Assembly (NCBI GenBank): GCA_002329325.1
Contig: DCTX01000031.1
Span: 15,263-34,278, forward strand
DNA from: Anaerolineales bacterium UBA1429
GTDB lineage: Bacteria; Chloroflexota; Anaerolineae; UBA1429
Direction of reading: 5' to 3'
DNA: 19,016 nucleotides
The position numbers and the translations under genes are program-made. Positions 12,299 to 19,016 of this stretch are shown piece by piece (position 1 is the first letter of the stretch; each line of letters opens with the position of its first letter). The notes below the pieces were generated by a model that was not told the DNA's origin, searched no databases, and was given only the letters and a program-made list of their open reading frames with translations.

Positions 12299-13432
12299 CT
12301 AGCTCCTGGGCGGCAGCGCCTCCAGGGCCGCGATCACGGCGTCGTTCTGCTCCGGCGTGCCCACCGAGATGCGGATGCACTGCTCCAGGCCGCCCCGGCC
12401 ATAATAGCGCAACAGGATGCCCTGGGCCTCCATGCGCTGGCGCAGCTCCTCCAGGCTGTAGCCGCGCACCCGGCAGAGGATATAGTTGGCGGCGCTGGGA
12501 TGGGGTTCCACCACGGCCACCCCCTGCAGGCGCCGGAACAGCCGTTCGCGCTCGGCCACCAGCAGGCGCACCCGCTCCTGGGCCTGGGCTACGTCCTCCA
12601 GGGTGGCCAGGGCCGCGGCCTGGGCCGCGCCGTTCACATTATAGGGCGATTTGAGGCGCAGCAGGGCGGGGGCCAGGGCGCGGGGAAAGACCCCATAGCC
12701 CACCCGTAGCCCGGCCAGCCCGGCCCACTTGCTGAATGTGCGCAGCACCACCAGGTTATCCCGCTCGGCCACCCAGCCGGCCCGCGACCCGCCGGCGAAT
12801 TCGATGTAGGCCTCGTCCAGCACCACCAACAGGGGCAGGGCCAGCAGGCGTCGCAGGGCGGGCTCGGGCAGGAGCTGGCCATCGGGGTTGTTGGGCGAGG
12901 CGACGAACAGCACCTTGGGCCGGGGATCCTTCTCGCACAGGGCCTCGATGGCCGCCACATCCACGGCGTAATCGGGCAGGCGGGGCAGCTCGATGACCTG
13001 CATGTCGTTGGCGACGCCGTAAAAGGAGTACATGCCAAAGGTGGGCGGGCAATCCAGCACCTGGCCGATGCCGCCGCTGGCGTCCGGCGCCGGGCGAAAC
13101 AGCCGCAGCAGCAGATCGATGAGCTCGTCGGACCCGTTGCCCACCAGCACCTGCTCGGGATCCACGCCGATGTAGGCGCCGATGGCCTGGCGCAGCCGCC
13201 GGCTGATGGGATCGGGGTAGCGGTGGTGCTCGCCGTACTCGCGCAACACCTGGGCGGCCCGATCGGTGGGGCCGTAGGGGTTCTCGTTGGCGTCCAGCTT
13301 GATCAGCGTCTCCATCGGCACGCCCAGCCGGCGGGCCGTCTCGGCCAGGGGCTCGGGGGCGTACTCTTGCATGCCCTGCACCCGGGCGCCGATCAGATCG
13401 GCGATGCGGAACCGCTCCTCTCCTTGGCTCAT
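12299..13432 (-). CDS. hisC: Histidinol-phosphate aminotransferase
   Basis: A 377-residue PLP-dependent class I/II aminotransferase producing histidinol phosphate. It carries KLDANENPYGP (45-55), GNGSDELIDLL (98-108), SPNNPDGQ (179-186), LDEAYIEF (205-212, PLP-contacting Asp206 and Tyr209) and RTFSKWAGLAGLRVGYG with the Schiff-base Lys235. The open frame runs back to 13738 within hisD, but the ATG at 13432 overlaps the hisD stop by four bases and has GGAG upstream. It lies between hisD and hisB, in pathway-consistent company. Confidence 0.97.
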   Translation of the reverse strand: MSQGEERFRIADLIGARVQGMQEYAPEPLAETARRLGVPMETLIKLDANENPYGPTDRAAQVLREYGEHHRYPDPISRRLRQAIGAYIGVDPEQVLVGNGSDELIDLLLRLFRPAPDASGGIGQVLDCPPTFGMYSFYGVANDMQVIELPRLPDYAVDVAAIEALCEKDPRPKVLFVASPNNPDGQLLPEPALRRLLALPLLVVLDEAYIEFAGGSRAGWVAERDNLVVLRTFSKWAGLAGLRVGYGVFPRALAPALLRLKSPYNVNGAAQAAALATLEDVAQAQERVRLLVAERERLFRRLQGVAVVEPHPSAANYILCRVRGYSLEELRQRMEAQGILLRYYGRGGLEQCIRISVGTPEQNDAVIAALEALPPRS

Positions 13433-14796
13433 GGCCGCTCCTTCTCCTGGTCTAGCTCGCGCAGTCGGATGCGCACCGCCTCGGCGTGGGCGCTCAGGCC
13501 CTCCTCCTCCGCCAGGGCGATGGCCTCGCGGCTGATCCCTTGCGCCACCGGCGCGCTGACGCCGAAAACGCTGGTGATGGTGAGGAAATCCCAGACGTTC
13601 ACCGGCGAGGAGAACCGCGCCGTCTGGCCGGTGGGCATGATATGGCTGGGGCCCACGACGTAATCGCCCAGGGCCTCGGACGATAGCTCGCCCACAAAGA
13701 CACCCCCGGCATGGCGCACCCGCCCCACCAGGCTCCACGGGTCGGCGGTGAGCAGGCAGAGGTGCTCGGGCGCGTAGTCGTTGGCCAGCTCCAGGGCCTC
13801 ATCCAGGTCGGCCACGACGACGATGCCGCCGCGCCCCGCCAGCGAGGCCAGGATGATCTCCTGCCGGGAGAGTCGGGCCAGTTGGGCCCGCACCTGGGCC
13901 TGCACCGCCTGGGCCAGCTCCGGCGAGGGGGTCAGCAAGATGGCGGTGGCCAGGGGATCGTGCTCGGCCTGGGCCAGCAGGTCTGCCGCCACATAGGCCG
14001 GGTTGGCCGTCCCATCGGCGATGAGCAGCGTCTCGGTGGGGCCGGGCAGCGCGTCGATGCCCACGCGGCCGTAGACGCGGCGCTTGGCCAGCACGACAAA
14101 GATGTTGCCGGGGCCCATGATCTTGTCCACCCGGGGCACCGACTCGGCGCCGTAGGCCAGGGCGGCGATGGCCTGGGCGCCGCCGATGGCGTACACCTCG
14201 GCCACGCCCGCTACCCGGGCCGCCGCCAGGATCGTATCGTTCAGGGAGCCGTTGCGGGGCGGCGTGGCCACCACCACCTCTCGGACGCCCGCTACCTGGG
14301 CGGGCACGGCGGCCATGAGCAGCGACGAAGGGTAGGCGGCGCTGCCATTGGGCGCATAGATGCCCACCCGATCCAGAGGCCGGATGATCTGGCCCAGGGC
14401 GCCGCCGGCCTCATCCCATTCCAGCCACGATTGGCGGGGCTGGCGGGCGTAAAAGGCGCGCAGCCGTTCCGCCGCCAGGGTCAAGGCGCGCCGCAGGGGC
14501 TCGGGGGTGCGCTCCCAGGCCAGCTCGATGCGCTCGGGCGGCACCCGCAAAGCGCCCTCGGGGGGGGTCTCGTTCAGCAGCTCGGCATAGTGGAGCAGCG
14601 CCCGGTCGCCCCGGGTGTGGACATCCTCCAGGATGCGGGCCACGACCTGATCGGGGGTGAGGGGCTCGCCAAAGAGGCGCTCGATGGAGGCGGCCAGGGC
14701 CGGCGAGGCCACATACTCGTCCAGCGCCTGTCGCTGCAACAGGGTGCGCCGGGCGACCTCAGCGCCGTACAGGATGCGCATCGGCTCCGGGTTCAT
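13429..14796 (-). CDS. hisD: Histidinol dehydrogenase
   Basis: A 455-residue zinc enzyme that oxidises histidinol to histidine in two NAD-dependent steps; length is somewhat above the usual 430. Motifs: RPLDRVGIYAPNGSAAYPSS (139-158), MGPGNIFV (227-234), DALPGPTETLLIADGTANP, QAEHDP (276-281; zinc ligands Gln276 and His279), YAPEHL (341-346; catalytic Glu344, His345) and GPSHIMPTG. The usual VPGG in the first motif is APNG. It overlaps hisG and hisC by four bases each (ATGA), consistent with tight coupling. Confidence 0.98.
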   Translation of the reverse strand: MNPEPMRILYGAEVARRTLLQRQALDEYVASPALAASIERLFGEPLTPDQVVARILEDVHTRGDRALLHYAELLNETPPEGALRVPPERIELAWERTPEPLRRALTLAAERLRAFYARQPRQSWLEWDEAGGALGQIIRPLDRVGIYAPNGSAAYPSSLLMAAVPAQVAGVREVVVATPPRNGSLNDTILAAARVAGVAEVYAIGGAQAIAALAYGAESVPRVDKIMGPGNIFVVLAKRRVYGRVGIDALPGPTETLLIADGTANPAYVAADLLAQAEHDPLATAILLTPSPELAQAVQAQVRAQLARLSRQEIILASLAGRGGIVVVADLDEALELANDYAPEHLCLLTADPWSLVGRVRHAGGVFVGELSSEALGDYVVGPSHIMPTGQTARFSSPVNVWDFLTITSVFGVSAPVAQGISREAIALAEEEGLSAHAEAVRIRLRELDQEKERP

Positions 14797-15440
14797 GCTG
14801 CCGCCTTTCGCCGCTCCAGGGCGGCCGCCAGCCGATCGATGACCTGCTGGATCTGGCGAAAGTGTAGCTTTTGAGCGGCATGGTTGACCACCAGGATCGC
14901 CTCGGAGGCCATGATGGTCTCCAACTCGACCAGGCCGTTCTCGCGCAGGGTGCGCCCGCTCTGCACCAGGTCCACCAGCAGGTCGGCCAGTCCCACGGCG
15001 GGCGCCAGCTCGACAGAGCCGCTGAGGTAGATCACCTCGACGGAGAGCCCGCGCTCCTGAAAGTAGTCCAGCGTGAGGCGGGGGTACTTGCTGGCCACGC
15101 GCAGATAGGGGATCAGGCGCAGGTCGCGTCCGCGCCAGGCGGCAGGGCCGGCCAGCGCCAGGCGGCAGCGGCCCAGGCCCAGGTGCAGCGGCTCGTACAG
15201 CTCCTGGCCGCCCTCGCGCACCACATCCTGGCCGACGACGCCCAGGTCGGCGGCGCCGTACTCTACATAGGTGGGCACATCGGCGGGCTTGGCCAGGACG
15301 AAGCGGAGCAAGCCCTCGTCATCCTCAAAGATCAGCTTGCGGCCGTTGTCGCTTTCCCCCTGATAGCCCGCCTCGGCGAACAGCGCCAGCACCTCGTCTT
15401 GCATGCGGCCCTTGGGCAGGGCAACGGTCAGCGGCTCCAT
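14793..15440 (-). CDS. hisG: ATP phosphoribosyltransferase, short form (first step)
   Basis: A 215-residue short-form HisG catalysing ATP plus PRPP to phosphoribosyl-ATP. It opens MEPLTVALPKGRM, contains ADLGVVGQDVV and the PRPP-binding DLLVDLVQSGRTLRENGL (153-170). It lacks the C-terminal regulatory ACT-like domain of the long form (about 290-300 residues), so it needs HisZ for activity and histidine feedback; hisZ is directly upstream and overlaps by 13 bp. GAGGAG lies 9 nt before the ATG, inside hisZ. Confidence 0.97.
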   Translation of the reverse strand: MEPLTVALPKGRMQDEVLALFAEAGYQGESDNGRKLIFEDDEGLLRFVLAKPADVPTYVEYGAADLGVVGQDVVREGGQELYEPLHLGLGRCRLALAGPAAWRGRDLRLIPYLRVASKYPRLTLDYFQERGLSVEVIYLSGSVELAPAVGLADLLVDLVQSGRTLRENGLVELETIMASEAILVVNHAAQKLHFRQIQQVIDRLAAALERRKAAA

Positions 15441-16681
15441 TGCATCATCTCCTCTTCCAACTCGGCCAGGCTCAGCTCGCGTGCGGCTCCCTGTTGGTGT
15501 AGCGTGCAGCGCCCCTCGGGACCACAGGCGGCGATGCGCCGGGCCCCACGCGCCTGCCCGTATTGGAGCAGGGCCTCGCCGTCGCGCTGCAACACGTCCA
15601 TCTCCACCCGCAGCCCCAGGGCGCGCCCACGGGCGGCCAGGCCATAGCCGGCGGACGGGCTCGCGCAGGAGAGCAACAGATCGGGGGCCACGTCGGCCTG
15701 CAGCGTCGTCGCCAGCATGGCGCGCTCGATGCCCAGGGCAAAGCCCACGGCCGGCAGGCTGGGGCCAAAGCGGCCGATCAGGTCGTCATAGCGGCCGCCG
15801 CTGCATACGTGCAGCCCCAGGCCACGGACATAGCCGCGGAAGGCGATGCCCGTGTAGTAGGCCATGCTGCGCGTCTCGCCCAGATCCAGGATCAGGTGCT
15901 CGGCCACGCCCTGGGCGCGTAGCAAGGCGTAGACTTCCTCCAGATAGGCGACGGCGGCGCGGGCGGCGGGATTGACCGCCAGGGCGCGGGCGCGGGGCAG
16001 CACCTCGTCGCCGCCATAGAGGTGGGGCAGTGCCTGGATCAGACGGGCCGCCTCGCCGGTCACCCCCATCGCCTCCAGGGTGGCCGCCACCTCGACATCG
16101 TTCTTGCGCCCGATGGCCTGCTCCAGCTCGTACTGGCCGCCGTTCTGCAGCCCGATGTCCTCCAGGGCGGCCCGTAGATAGGCCACCTGGCCCAGGTTGA
16201 TCTGAAACTCGCTGATGCCCAGGGCCTGCAGCGCGGCCACCGCCAGGGCCACTACCTCGGCGTCGGCCTCGGGCGTGGCCGCGCCGATCAACTCCACGCC
16301 CGCCTGGGTGAATTCGTGGCGCTGCCCGGCCTGGGGCTGCTCATGGCGAAAGACGCTGCCCGCATAGCAGAAGCGCAGGGGCAGGGGCTGGTCATAGAGG
16401 CGCGTCGCCACGAGGCGGGCCGTGGGCACCGTCATGTCGGTGCGCAACGCCAGGACGTTGCCCTCGCGGTCGAAGAAGCGATACATCTGCCGCTGGAGCT
16501 GGGGGCTGGCCCCCGCCGAGAGGCTCTCATAGAAGCCAAAGGTCGGCAGGATGATGCGCCCATAGCCCCACCGAGCAAAGGTCTCCAGCAGGCGGTTCTC
16601 CAGGGCCGTCTTGATGGCGGCCTGCTCGAAAAAAAGATCGTTCAGGCCGTGGGGGCGTTGGCGCCTCAAGGCATCGCTCAT
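15428..16681 (-). CDS. hisZ: ATP phosphoribosyltransferase regulatory subunit HisZ
   Basis: A 417-residue HisRS-like protein that activates short HisG and carries histidine feedback. It resembles the class II catalytic core of histidyl-tRNA synthetase: RTDMTVPTARLVATRLY, FRHEQPQAGQRHEFTQAGVELIG (motif-2-like), and TRSMAYYTGIAFRGYVRGLG where HisRS has a LDYYTG-type His pocket. A region after about residue 335 (PDLLLSCASPSAGYGLAA to the end) vaguely recalls a reduced anticodon-binding domain but lacks its usual core, so a true HisRS is unlikely; direct overlap with short hisG settles it. It is the first structural gene after the attenuator. Confidence 0.93.
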   Translation of the reverse strand: MSDALRRQRPHGLNDLFFEQAAIKTALENRLLETFARWGYGRIILPTFGFYESLSAGASPQLQRQMYRFFDREGNVLALRTDMTVPTARLVATRLYDQPLPLRFCYAGSVFRHEQPQAGQRHEFTQAGVELIGAATPEADAEVVALAVAALQALGISEFQINLGQVAYLRAALEDIGLQNGGQYELEQAIGRKNDVEVAATLEAMGVTGEAARLIQALPHLYGGDEVLPRARALAVNPAARAAVAYLEEVYALLRAQGVAEHLILDLGETRSMAYYTGIAFRGYVRGLGLHVCSGGRYDDLIGRFGPSLPAVGFALGIERAMLATTLQADVAPDLLLSCASPSAGYGLAARGRALGLRVEMDVLQRDGEALLQYGQARGARRIAACGPEGRCTLHQQGAARELSLAELEEEMMQWSR

Positions 16682-16730
16682 GGCATTCGTTCCCTTCGCG
16701 GGTTACCCTTGATCACAAGGCTCGGCTGAC

Positions 16731-16763
16731 AAAAAAGAGAGACCAGTTCAATGAACTAGTCTC
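16731..16763 (-). terminator. his operon attenuator terminator
   Basis: On the minus strand GAGACTAGTTC (16763-16753) pairs with GAACTGGTCTC (16749-16739) over 11 bp including one G-U pair, with a three-base loop, followed by CTC and a T6 tract (16736-16731). It lies between the His-rich leader and hisZ, the position of a transcription attenuator. Confidence 0.92.
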
Positions 16764-16769
16764 CGTCTC

Positions 16770-16812
16770 GGTGAGATGTCTTGCGCTGCGACCATGCAGC
16801 AGACAACCCACC
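16770..16812 (-). promoter_or_regulatory. Leader hairpin upstream of the attenuator (ribosome-sensitive arm)
   Basis: GGTGGGTTGTCT (16812-16801), beginning at the leader stop codon, can pair with AGACATCTCACC (16781-16770) with one G-U pair and one U-U mismatch. Inside it GCTGC (16800-16796) pairs with GCAGC (16789-16785). A ribosome stalled on the His codons would cover the 5' strand and free the 3' strand, the usual switch in amino-acid attenuation. I could not define an antiterminator by eye. Confidence 0.65.
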
Positions 16813-16904
16813 TATCTTTTATGATGATGGTGCAGGAGGAACAGCGACTCTAGGCGCGCCAGGGCGCTCTGATAGATGCTGCGATCTGCGACGAGCTTGG
16901 GCAC
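16812..16904 (-). CDS. hisL: his operon leader peptide with four consecutive histidine codons
   Basis: A 30-residue open frame starting GTG at 16904, with AAGGAG (16918-16913) 8 nt upstream, and ending TAG at 16814-16812. It ends ...SLFLLHHHHKR, the four His codons (CAC CAT CAT CAT) lying at 16832-16821, just before the hairpins that lead to the attenuator terminator. Low charged His-tRNA would stall the ribosome there and prevent termination, raising hisZ-hisE expression. Its start and end positions relative to promoter, hairpins and hisZ match classical his attenuation. It has no role expected as a protein. The upstream part (PKLVADRSIYQSALARLE) is not low-complexity; its function, if any, is unknown. 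Confidence 0.92.
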   Translation of the reverse strand: MPKLVADRSIYQSALARLESLFLLHHHHKR

Positions 16905-16931
16905 GGCTCACACTCCTTACACGATGGCGCG

Positions 16932-16960
16932 ATCATAGCACAAGCGCCGGGTCGTGTCAA
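16932..16960 (-). promoter_or_regulatory. his operon promoter
   Basis: On the minus strand a perfect TTGACA (16955-16960), 17 bp, then TATGAT (16932-16937). Transcription should start near 16925, about 7 bp before the AAGGAG of the leader peptide. Confidence 0.92.
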
Positions 16961-17050
16961 TCCGGGCGGCGGTGACTCGGCCGCGTTCCCTCACCGGATC
17001 CGTGCTTTCAGAGTAAGGTTCCCTCAAATGATAACCGTACCGGGGCCGCA

Positions 17051-18658
17051 TCACGGCTGCGGCGGTGGGCCGGCGTTCGGCGGGATGGGTGTCCCATCGG
17101 GGATGCTGCGCAGGTCCTCACATGCGACGAAATGGACGTCATGCCAGACATACCCACGCTCGCTGAACGTCTCGAGGGTGTCGATCCAGCGCTTCTCACC
17201 CTTGTCGAGCAGGTAGATGTGCGGGCTGGTTGTGCACTTGAGCAGGATCGGGTTGGGGTACTCGTAGACGATGTCCTGCACTTCCGGGGGCAAGGTCTCG
17301 ACCACGCTCCGATCGAACCCGAAGAGCCAGGGCAGGGCCAGGATCAGCACCAGCGCCCAGACGGCATAGGCAACGGTGCCGGCGCCATAGGCGCGATACA
17401 GCCCCTGCAACCACCCCTCCGCCTTGGCCCGCGCCTGGTAAAAGAGGACCAACCCGAGCAGGCCGACATTGATCACGTTCCAGCCGATAAAGGCGAGACG
17501 GTTGGGCGTGAGCCGATCGAGGTAGGTGCGGTACAGGATGGCGGCGAGGGCATAGAGGCTGACCACCAAGGCCAACGCGGCGACGACGATGATCTCTCGG
17601 CGCAGCCAGCGGCCCAGGCGCGGCGAGATGTCGGCCAGGCTGATGGGGGTCGCACCCACCAGCAAGGCGATGACGGCGAAGAGCATCCCGTTGTAGATGA
17701 TCAGCACATCGCGGTTGTCAAAGGGCGCTCGGAAGTTGAACGGGATGAACGCCAGGTAGACGGCCAATACCAGCAACGTCAGGGGGAGCAGGACGCGCAT
17801 GAGCAGCGCCACCAACTTGCTCAGCCCCTCGCCAAACGCCTGCTCCGCAGGGGGCACCCGCGGGTTATAGATCACAGCCGTGGCCAGCACCGGGATCAGC
17901 CCCCCGCCGCCGGCGATGAACAGCCGGGCGACCGGATCCGGAAAGGCGATGTCCAGGGCCGAGAACAGCCCGACGGTGATGGTGGTGAACAGGCCGCCGG
18001 CGATGACGAACAAGCCGCCCAGGATGAAGACCTCCAGCGACTTGATCAGGAAGGCGAAACGATTGGCCGGGTCGAGGCGGCCGGCGATCAGGAACGCGCC
18101 CACACCGGCCCAGCACAGCAGGGGCAGGTGAAAGGTCATCAGGGTGAGGTACTGCTCCTGGAAGGGCCGCGTGCCGGTCTGGGGATAGGCCAGGATCACG
18201 TATCCGCTGGCGGCCACCAGCGTGAGCCCGACGAGGACGCCCAGGCGCCAGGGTTTGCGGCCCACCGCCGCCAGGTAGGTCAACACGCATACGGCGGCGA
18301 TGGGGCCCGCCAGGATCCCCAGCGACGGCATAAAGTCGTGGATGGCCCCCTGGCGCGTGCTGGCGATCTCGATCATGAAGCGAGCGTCGTCCGAAAGCCA
18401 CCAGAACAGCAGGCCGTTCAGGAGGGCCAACGGCAGAACCCAGGCCCAGGCGATGGCAAAGCTCTTTGCCTGGGCGGCGGCGTGTTGGAGCCGGTAGAAC
18501 CAGGCTGCATAGAGGCCGTTCTCGGGCGCGGCGCTGTAACGGGCGTCGATGGCCTGCTCGAACGCATCTAGCCCGCCCGCCTTGAGCGCCGCGTGGTATT
18601 CTTGCTCCAGTTGCTCCGCGTCCTGGGCAAGTGCACTGGCCGTATCGCGGTATGACAT
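17051..18658 (-). CDS. Multi-pass membrane protein with a short C-terminal soluble domain
   Basis: A 535-residue protein I cannot assign with confidence. After a charged N-terminal region (about 1-70) there are about eleven hydrophobic segments between residues 70 and 455, among them LFVIAGGLFTTITVGLFSAL and LPLTLLVLAVYLAFIPF; DUF4153-like proteins have this style, but that is a guess. Residues about 463-535 form a soluble, Pro-ending tail with HIYLLDKGEKRWID and ERGYVWHDV, which resembles short xYLLxxGxKRWI...GYxWxDV modules found at the end of other bacterial surface or membrane proteins. The ATG at 18658 has GGAGG 8 nt upstream; earlier starts at 18673 and 18742 are less supported. It has its own promoter and faces the same way as the his operon. 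Confidence 0.75.
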   Translation of the reverse strand: MSYRDTASALAQDAEQLEQEYHAALKAGGLDAFEQAIDARYSAAPENGLYAAWFYRLQHAAAQAKSFAIAWAWVLPLALLNGLLFWWLSDDARFMIEIASTRQGAIHDFMPSLGILAGPIAAVCVLTYLAAVGRKPWRLGVLVGLTLVAASGYVILAYPQTGTRPFQEQYLTLMTFHLPLLCWAGVGAFLIAGRLDPANRFAFLIKSLEVFILGGLFVIAGGLFTTITVGLFSALDIAFPDPVARLFIAGGGGLIPVLATAVIYNPRVPPAEQAFGEGLSKLVALLMRVLLPLTLLVLAVYLAFIPFNFRAPFDNRDVLIIYNGMLFAVIALLVGATPISLADISPRLGRWLRREIIVVAALALVVSLYALAAILYRTYLDRLTPNRLAFIGWNVINVGLLGLVLFYQARAKAEGWLQGLYRAYGAGTVAYAVWALVLILALPWLFGFDRSVVETLPPEVQDIVYEYPNPILLKCTTSPHIYLLDKGEKRWIDTLETFSERGYVWHDVHFVACEDLRSIPDGTPIPPNAGPPPQP

Positions 18659-18730
18659 ACTGATCGCCTCCATCCCCCGATGGGGTGTGTCTTGCGTGCC
18701 CACGTCGGCGTCGCCACCACTCCACGCGCC

Positions 18731-18736
18731 ATTATA
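18731..18736 (-). promoter_or_regulatory. Extended -10 promoter element of the membrane protein gene
   Basis: On the minus strand TGCTATAAT: a perfect TATAAT (18731-18736) with TG one base upstream. No good -35 is visible at normal spacing, as is common for extended -10 promoters. It lies 72 bp before the start codon. Confidence 0.6.
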
Positions 18737-18816
18737 GCACACGTCACGACTCCGTTCCGAGCCGCGCTGGCCTGGCCCTGGCGGCGCCGCCGACGCCCGA
18801 TGGATCTGTGCCCGAT

Positions 18817-18846
18817 TTGCAGTCCGCGCGCAGATGGCGGTAGAAT
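18817..18846 (+). promoter_or_regulatory. Possible promoter of the lipoprotein gene
   Basis: TTGCAG (18817-18822), 18 bp, TAGAAT (18841-18846), 39 bp before the start codon at 18886. Confidence 0.5.
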
Positions 18847-18885
18847 CAGAGCGCTACTGTCCTCTTTGGCACAGGAGGAGCTTGG

Positions 18886-19016
18886 ATGAAGACGCTCTCT
18901 CGTCGCCGCTTGTTCCAGTTGGCTTCCGCGGCGGGGATGGGCCTGTTGGCCGCCGCCTGCCGGCGAGGGCCTGCGCCCGAGCAGGCCGCTGCCGCGCCCG
19001 CCACCGCCGCGCCGCC
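18886..19016 (+). CDS. N-terminus of a probable exported lipoprotein (runs off the right edge)
   Basis: Only 43 codons are visible. The start MKTLSRRRLFQLASAAG fits a twin-arginine signal (S-R-R-x-L-F), followed by a hydrophobic stretch and the lipobox LAAAC with Cys25 as the lipidation site. An Ala/Pro-rich linker follows. Such openings are typical of solute-binding proteins of ABC transporters in Chloroflexota and relatives, but the mature domain is outside the window, so the function is open. AGGAGGAG lies 7 nt before the ATG. Confidence 0.8.
   Translation, partial: MKTLSRRRLFQLASAAGMGLLAAACRRGPAPEQAAAAPATAAP

Noticed and set aside
15428..16681. Histidyl-tRNA synthetase
   Set aside because: The gene overlaps short hisG, the His-pocket motif is of the HisZ form and a normal anticodon-binding domain is not evident.
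16681..16930. T-box riboswitch ahead of hisZ
   Set aside because: I see no T-box bulge sequence of the TGGNACC type; the His-codon leader peptide and attenuator explain the region.
17132..18571. Long plus-strand open frame opposite the membrane protein
   Set aside because: Composition is Gln/Asp/Gly/His-rich shadow coding typical of the antisense of GC-rich genes; the minus-strand frame has membrane segments, a ribosome site and a promoter.

Overview
The window is a GC-rich bacterial chromosome segment (roughly 65% G+C by eye). It is densely packed with mostly housekeeping genes and uses standard sigma-70 signals: several TTGACA-17 bp-TATAAT-like promoters are visible. The gene set fits a Chloroflexota-like bacterium: short HisG with HisZ, a LytR-CpsA-Psr protein, membrane-anchored PDZ and thioredoxin-like proteins, and an Ala/Pro-rich twin-arginine-type lipoprotein. 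That phylum is an inference from protein style; no rRNA or marker search was possible.

Layout. Positions 1-2480 (minus strand): the 5' part of ftsH running off the left edge, a PAP2 phosphatase, a MobA/GlmU-like nucleotidyltransferase and a tRNA with CAU anticodon. Positions 2481-4462 (plus): a compact redox operon. A near-consensus promoter is overlapped by a CsoR/CstR-type operator. It drives thioredoxin, a second membrane-anchored thioredoxin-like gene whose catalytic CxxC reads TGA-Gly-Ala-Cys, an FmdB-type zinc ribbon, a CsoR/CstR-family repressor and a 35-residue membrane peptide, and ends at a strong terminator. Positions 4498-7481: an LCP cell-wall ligase (plus), a thioesterase plus PDZ pair (minus), and peptide deformylase (plus) divergent from that pair.

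Positions 7600-16960 (minus) hold a complete histidine operon, in transcription order promoter, His-rich leader peptide, attenuator terminator, hisZ-hisG-hisD-hisC-hisB-hisH-hisA-hisF-hisI-hisE, then a HAD phosphatase. Most genes overlap or nearly abut. The exceptions are a 390-bp gap filled with tandem 80-89-bp palindromic repeats between hisA and hisF, and a ~190-bp gap between hisI and hisE. HisB is the dehydratase only, so the terminal HAD phosphatase is the natural candidate for the missing histidinol-phosphatase step. Positions 17051-19016: a large multi-pass membrane protein (minus) and the start of a probable secreted lipoprotein (plus).

The two most notable points are the candidate selenocysteine (UGA) thioredoxin at 3215-3634, inside an operon that carries its own thiol/persulfide-type repressor, and the fully readable his attenuation leader at 16731-16960 with four consecutive His codons.
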